Assembly (NCBI GenBank): GCA_021443235.1
Contig: JABUUJ010000042.1
Location: forward strand, 1-8,223
Reading direction: 5' to 3'
Source of the DNA: Muribaculaceae bacterium
GTDB taxonomy: Bacteria; Bacteroidota; Bacteroidia; Bacteroidales; Muribaculaceae
DNA: 8,223 nucleotides
Positions 7,075 to 8,223 of the stretch are shown here, in pieces (the stretch's first letter is position 1; each line of letters opens with the position of its first letter). Made by a program: the position numbers and the translations under genes. The notes beneath the pieces were generated by a model. It searched no databases, was not told the origin of the DNA, and saw only the letters and a list, made by a program, of their open reading frames with translations.

Positions 7075-8223
7075 TTAGAAGTTGAAAGAAAGGCCAATGT
7101 TGAATGTGCGTGACGATGGGAATGACGAGAAGTCAAGTCCGTTCTCGCCAACCTCGGGGTCAAAACCACTGTATTTGGTAATGGTGGCTACGTTCTCGGC
7201 TGAGAAAGCTATGCGAGCGCTTTCAAGGCCGATGCGGCTAAGCAATGCCTTGTTGAAGTTGTAGGCAAGGGTGATGTTCTTGAGGCGCAGGTACGAGCCA
7301 TCCTCCACATATCGGTCGCTCACGCGGCAGTTGCCGTTGGGGTCGCCCCATACGGCGCGTGGCATTAAGTTCGAAGTGCCCTCGCCGTTCCAGCGGTTAA
7401 GCGTAGTTGCATATTGGTTGTAAGCTGCTGCCATGCCTTCCATGTCGATGCGGGTTGTGTTGTAAATCTTGTTGCCAGCCACGCCTTGCAAGTAGACCTG
7501 TAACTCGATGCCCTTGTAGGTGAGTCGGTTGTTGAGCGAGAAGAGCCATGTGGGATTGGGATTGCCTATCACGGTGCGGTCGTCATCGTTGATTACGCCA
7601 TCGTTGTTGAGGTCGCGGAATCGGATGTCGCCGGGCTCGGCTCCTTCTTGATATGCCCAAGAGTCAACTTCCTGCTGGTTTTGGAAGATGCCGTCGGTGA
7701 CATAGCCATAGAACACGTTGATTGGGTAGTTCTTGGCGAGCATTGTCACGAAGCTGTTGTTGACTTGGTTGATATAGAAGGGAGTGTTGCTATTGAGGTC
7801 TTTGATGCGGTTCTTGTTGAATGTTACCACGAGATTGCTCTCCCAGAAGAATGAGGAGTTGCTGATGTTAATGGTGTGTGCCGAAAGTTCCCAGCCCATG
7901 TTCTGCACGCGGCCAGCGTTGGTGTATGTTGTGCTGGTGTCTTCAAATCCCGATGTGATGGGCACTGAAGCCTTCACGAGCATGTCCCTTGTATTCTTGA
8001 TGTATCCGTCGAGCGACACGCTGATGCGATTGTTGAGCAGCGAGATGTCGATACCGGCGTTGAACTGTTCGATTGCCTCCCAATGGATAAATGGGTTGGC
8101 GAGGGTCTGTGCTATAAGTGCGCTTTGCGATGTGCCGTCGTAGCCCAAAGGATAAATCATGGTGTTGAACGATGGCAGATAGCTGTAGTTGCTTACGCTG
8201 GCTTGCGAACCGGTCTGTCCGTA
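7075..8223 (-). CDS. SusC/RagA-family TonB-dependent transporter, C-terminal part (5' end beyond the window)
   Basis: The visible 382 residues are the C-terminal beta-barrel portion of a SusC-type TonB-dependent outer-membrane transporter; full-length members have about 1000 residues. The frame stays open to the right edge, where it reads YGQTGSQASVSNYSYLPSFNT, so the Met encoded at 8158-8160 is internal and not a start. Family features are NPFIHWEAIEQFNAGIDI, the late-barrel GDIRFRDLNNDGVINDDD with its calcium-loop-like acidic pattern (encoded at 7579-7614), YLRLKNITLAYNF, and a C-terminal strand ending in GLSFNF with a terminal Phe, as expected for outer-membrane barrels. With the SusD partner 14 bases downstream it would import oligosaccharides using TonB energy. 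The N-terminal carboxypeptidase-like domain, plug and TonB box are outside the window. The truncation is due to the window edge; no frameshift or stop is seen inside. Confidence 0.96.
   Translation of the reverse strand, partial: YGQTGSQASVSNYSYLPSFNTMIYPLGYDGTSQSALIAQTLANPFIHWEAIEQFNAGIDISLLNNRISVSLDGYIKNTRDMLVKASVPITSGFEDTSTTYTNAGRVQNMGWELSAHTINISNSSFFWESNLVVTFNKNRIKDLNSNTPFYINQVNNSFVTMLAKNYPINVFYGYVTDGIFQNQQEVDSWAYQEGAEPGDIRFRDLNNDGVINDDDRTVIGNPNPTWLFSLNNRLTYKGIELQVYLQGVAGNKIYNTTRIDMEGMAAAYNQYATTLNRWNGEGTSNLMPRAVWGDPNGNCRVSDRYVEDGSYLRLKNITLAYNFNKALLSRIGLESARIAFSAENVATITKYSGFDPEVGENGLDFSSFPSSRTFNIGLSFNF

Larger units (their letters stand above)
70..8223 (-). other. Sus-type operon for an alpha-glucan, probably dextran (partial PUL)
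   Basis: Five co-directional genes, susC-like, susD-like, susE/F-like, GH66 and GH97, are separated by 14, 52, 12 and 33 bases. The order follows the canonical Sus layout of transporter, lid, accessory binder and enzymes. GH66 acts only on alpha-1,6-glucans as far as is known, which makes dextran or another isomaltosyl polymer the best substrate guess. No regulator is visible; a SusR- or hybrid two-component-type regulator and the promoter would be expected beyond the right edge. Single-transcript status is inferred from spacing. Confidence 0.85.

Noticed and set aside
7075..8160. Reading the SusC-like gene as a short 361-residue protein starting at the Met encoded at 8158-8160.
   Set aside because: The same frame continues open to the window edge with typical SusC sequence (YGQTGSQ), so this Met is internal and the gene is only cut by the window.
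1..8223. CRISPR arrays, tRNA or rRNA genes, insertion sequences, riboswitches.
   Set aside because: No regularly spaced short repeats, transposase frames or RNA-gene signatures were seen; coding sequence fills almost all of the window.

Overview
The window is a stretch of a Bacteroidetes polysaccharide utilisation locus (PUL). All five genes lie head to tail on the minus strand, so transcription runs from the right edge (8223) to the left. In that order they are: the C-terminal 382 residues of a SusC-type TonB-dependent transporter, a complete SusD-type glycan-binding lipoprotein, a SusE/SusF-like surface glycan-binding lipoprotein, a GH66 dextranase-type lipoprotein and a GH97 alpha-glucosidase. 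Gaps between genes are 14, 52, 12 and 33 bases, with no convincing internal terminator or promoter, so one operon is the simplest reading.

The SusC/SusD pair, the lipoprotein signals and the lack of Shine-Dalgarno sequences before the starts place the source in Bacteroidetes, most likely a gut-type Bacteroidales. Base composition near half GC would suit Prevotella- or Muribaculaceae-like genomes better than low-GC Bacteroides, but this is a weak inference.

The inferred job is use of an alpha-1,6-glucan such as dextran. The lipid-anchored GH66 enzyme would cut the polymer at the cell surface. The SusE/F-like and SusD proteins would hold the chains, SusC would import isomalto-oligosaccharides, and the GH97 enzyme, which has an ordinary signal peptide, would release glucose from chain ends in the periplasm. 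The GH97 has the three catalytic glutamates of the inverting, SusB-like subgroup at exactly SusB spacing. The GH66 has its expected Asp/Glu pair and lacks the insertion typical of cyclodextran-forming relatives.

The locus is a recognisable type and not a new system. The points most worth a second look are the pairing of GH66 with GH97, where the known Bacteroides dextran locus has a GH31, and a pair of near-identical binding modules inside the SusE/F-like protein that differ at many silent sites. The SusC N-terminus, the main promoter and any regulator lie beyond the right edge. The 69 bases left of the GH97 stop hold no gene I can support.
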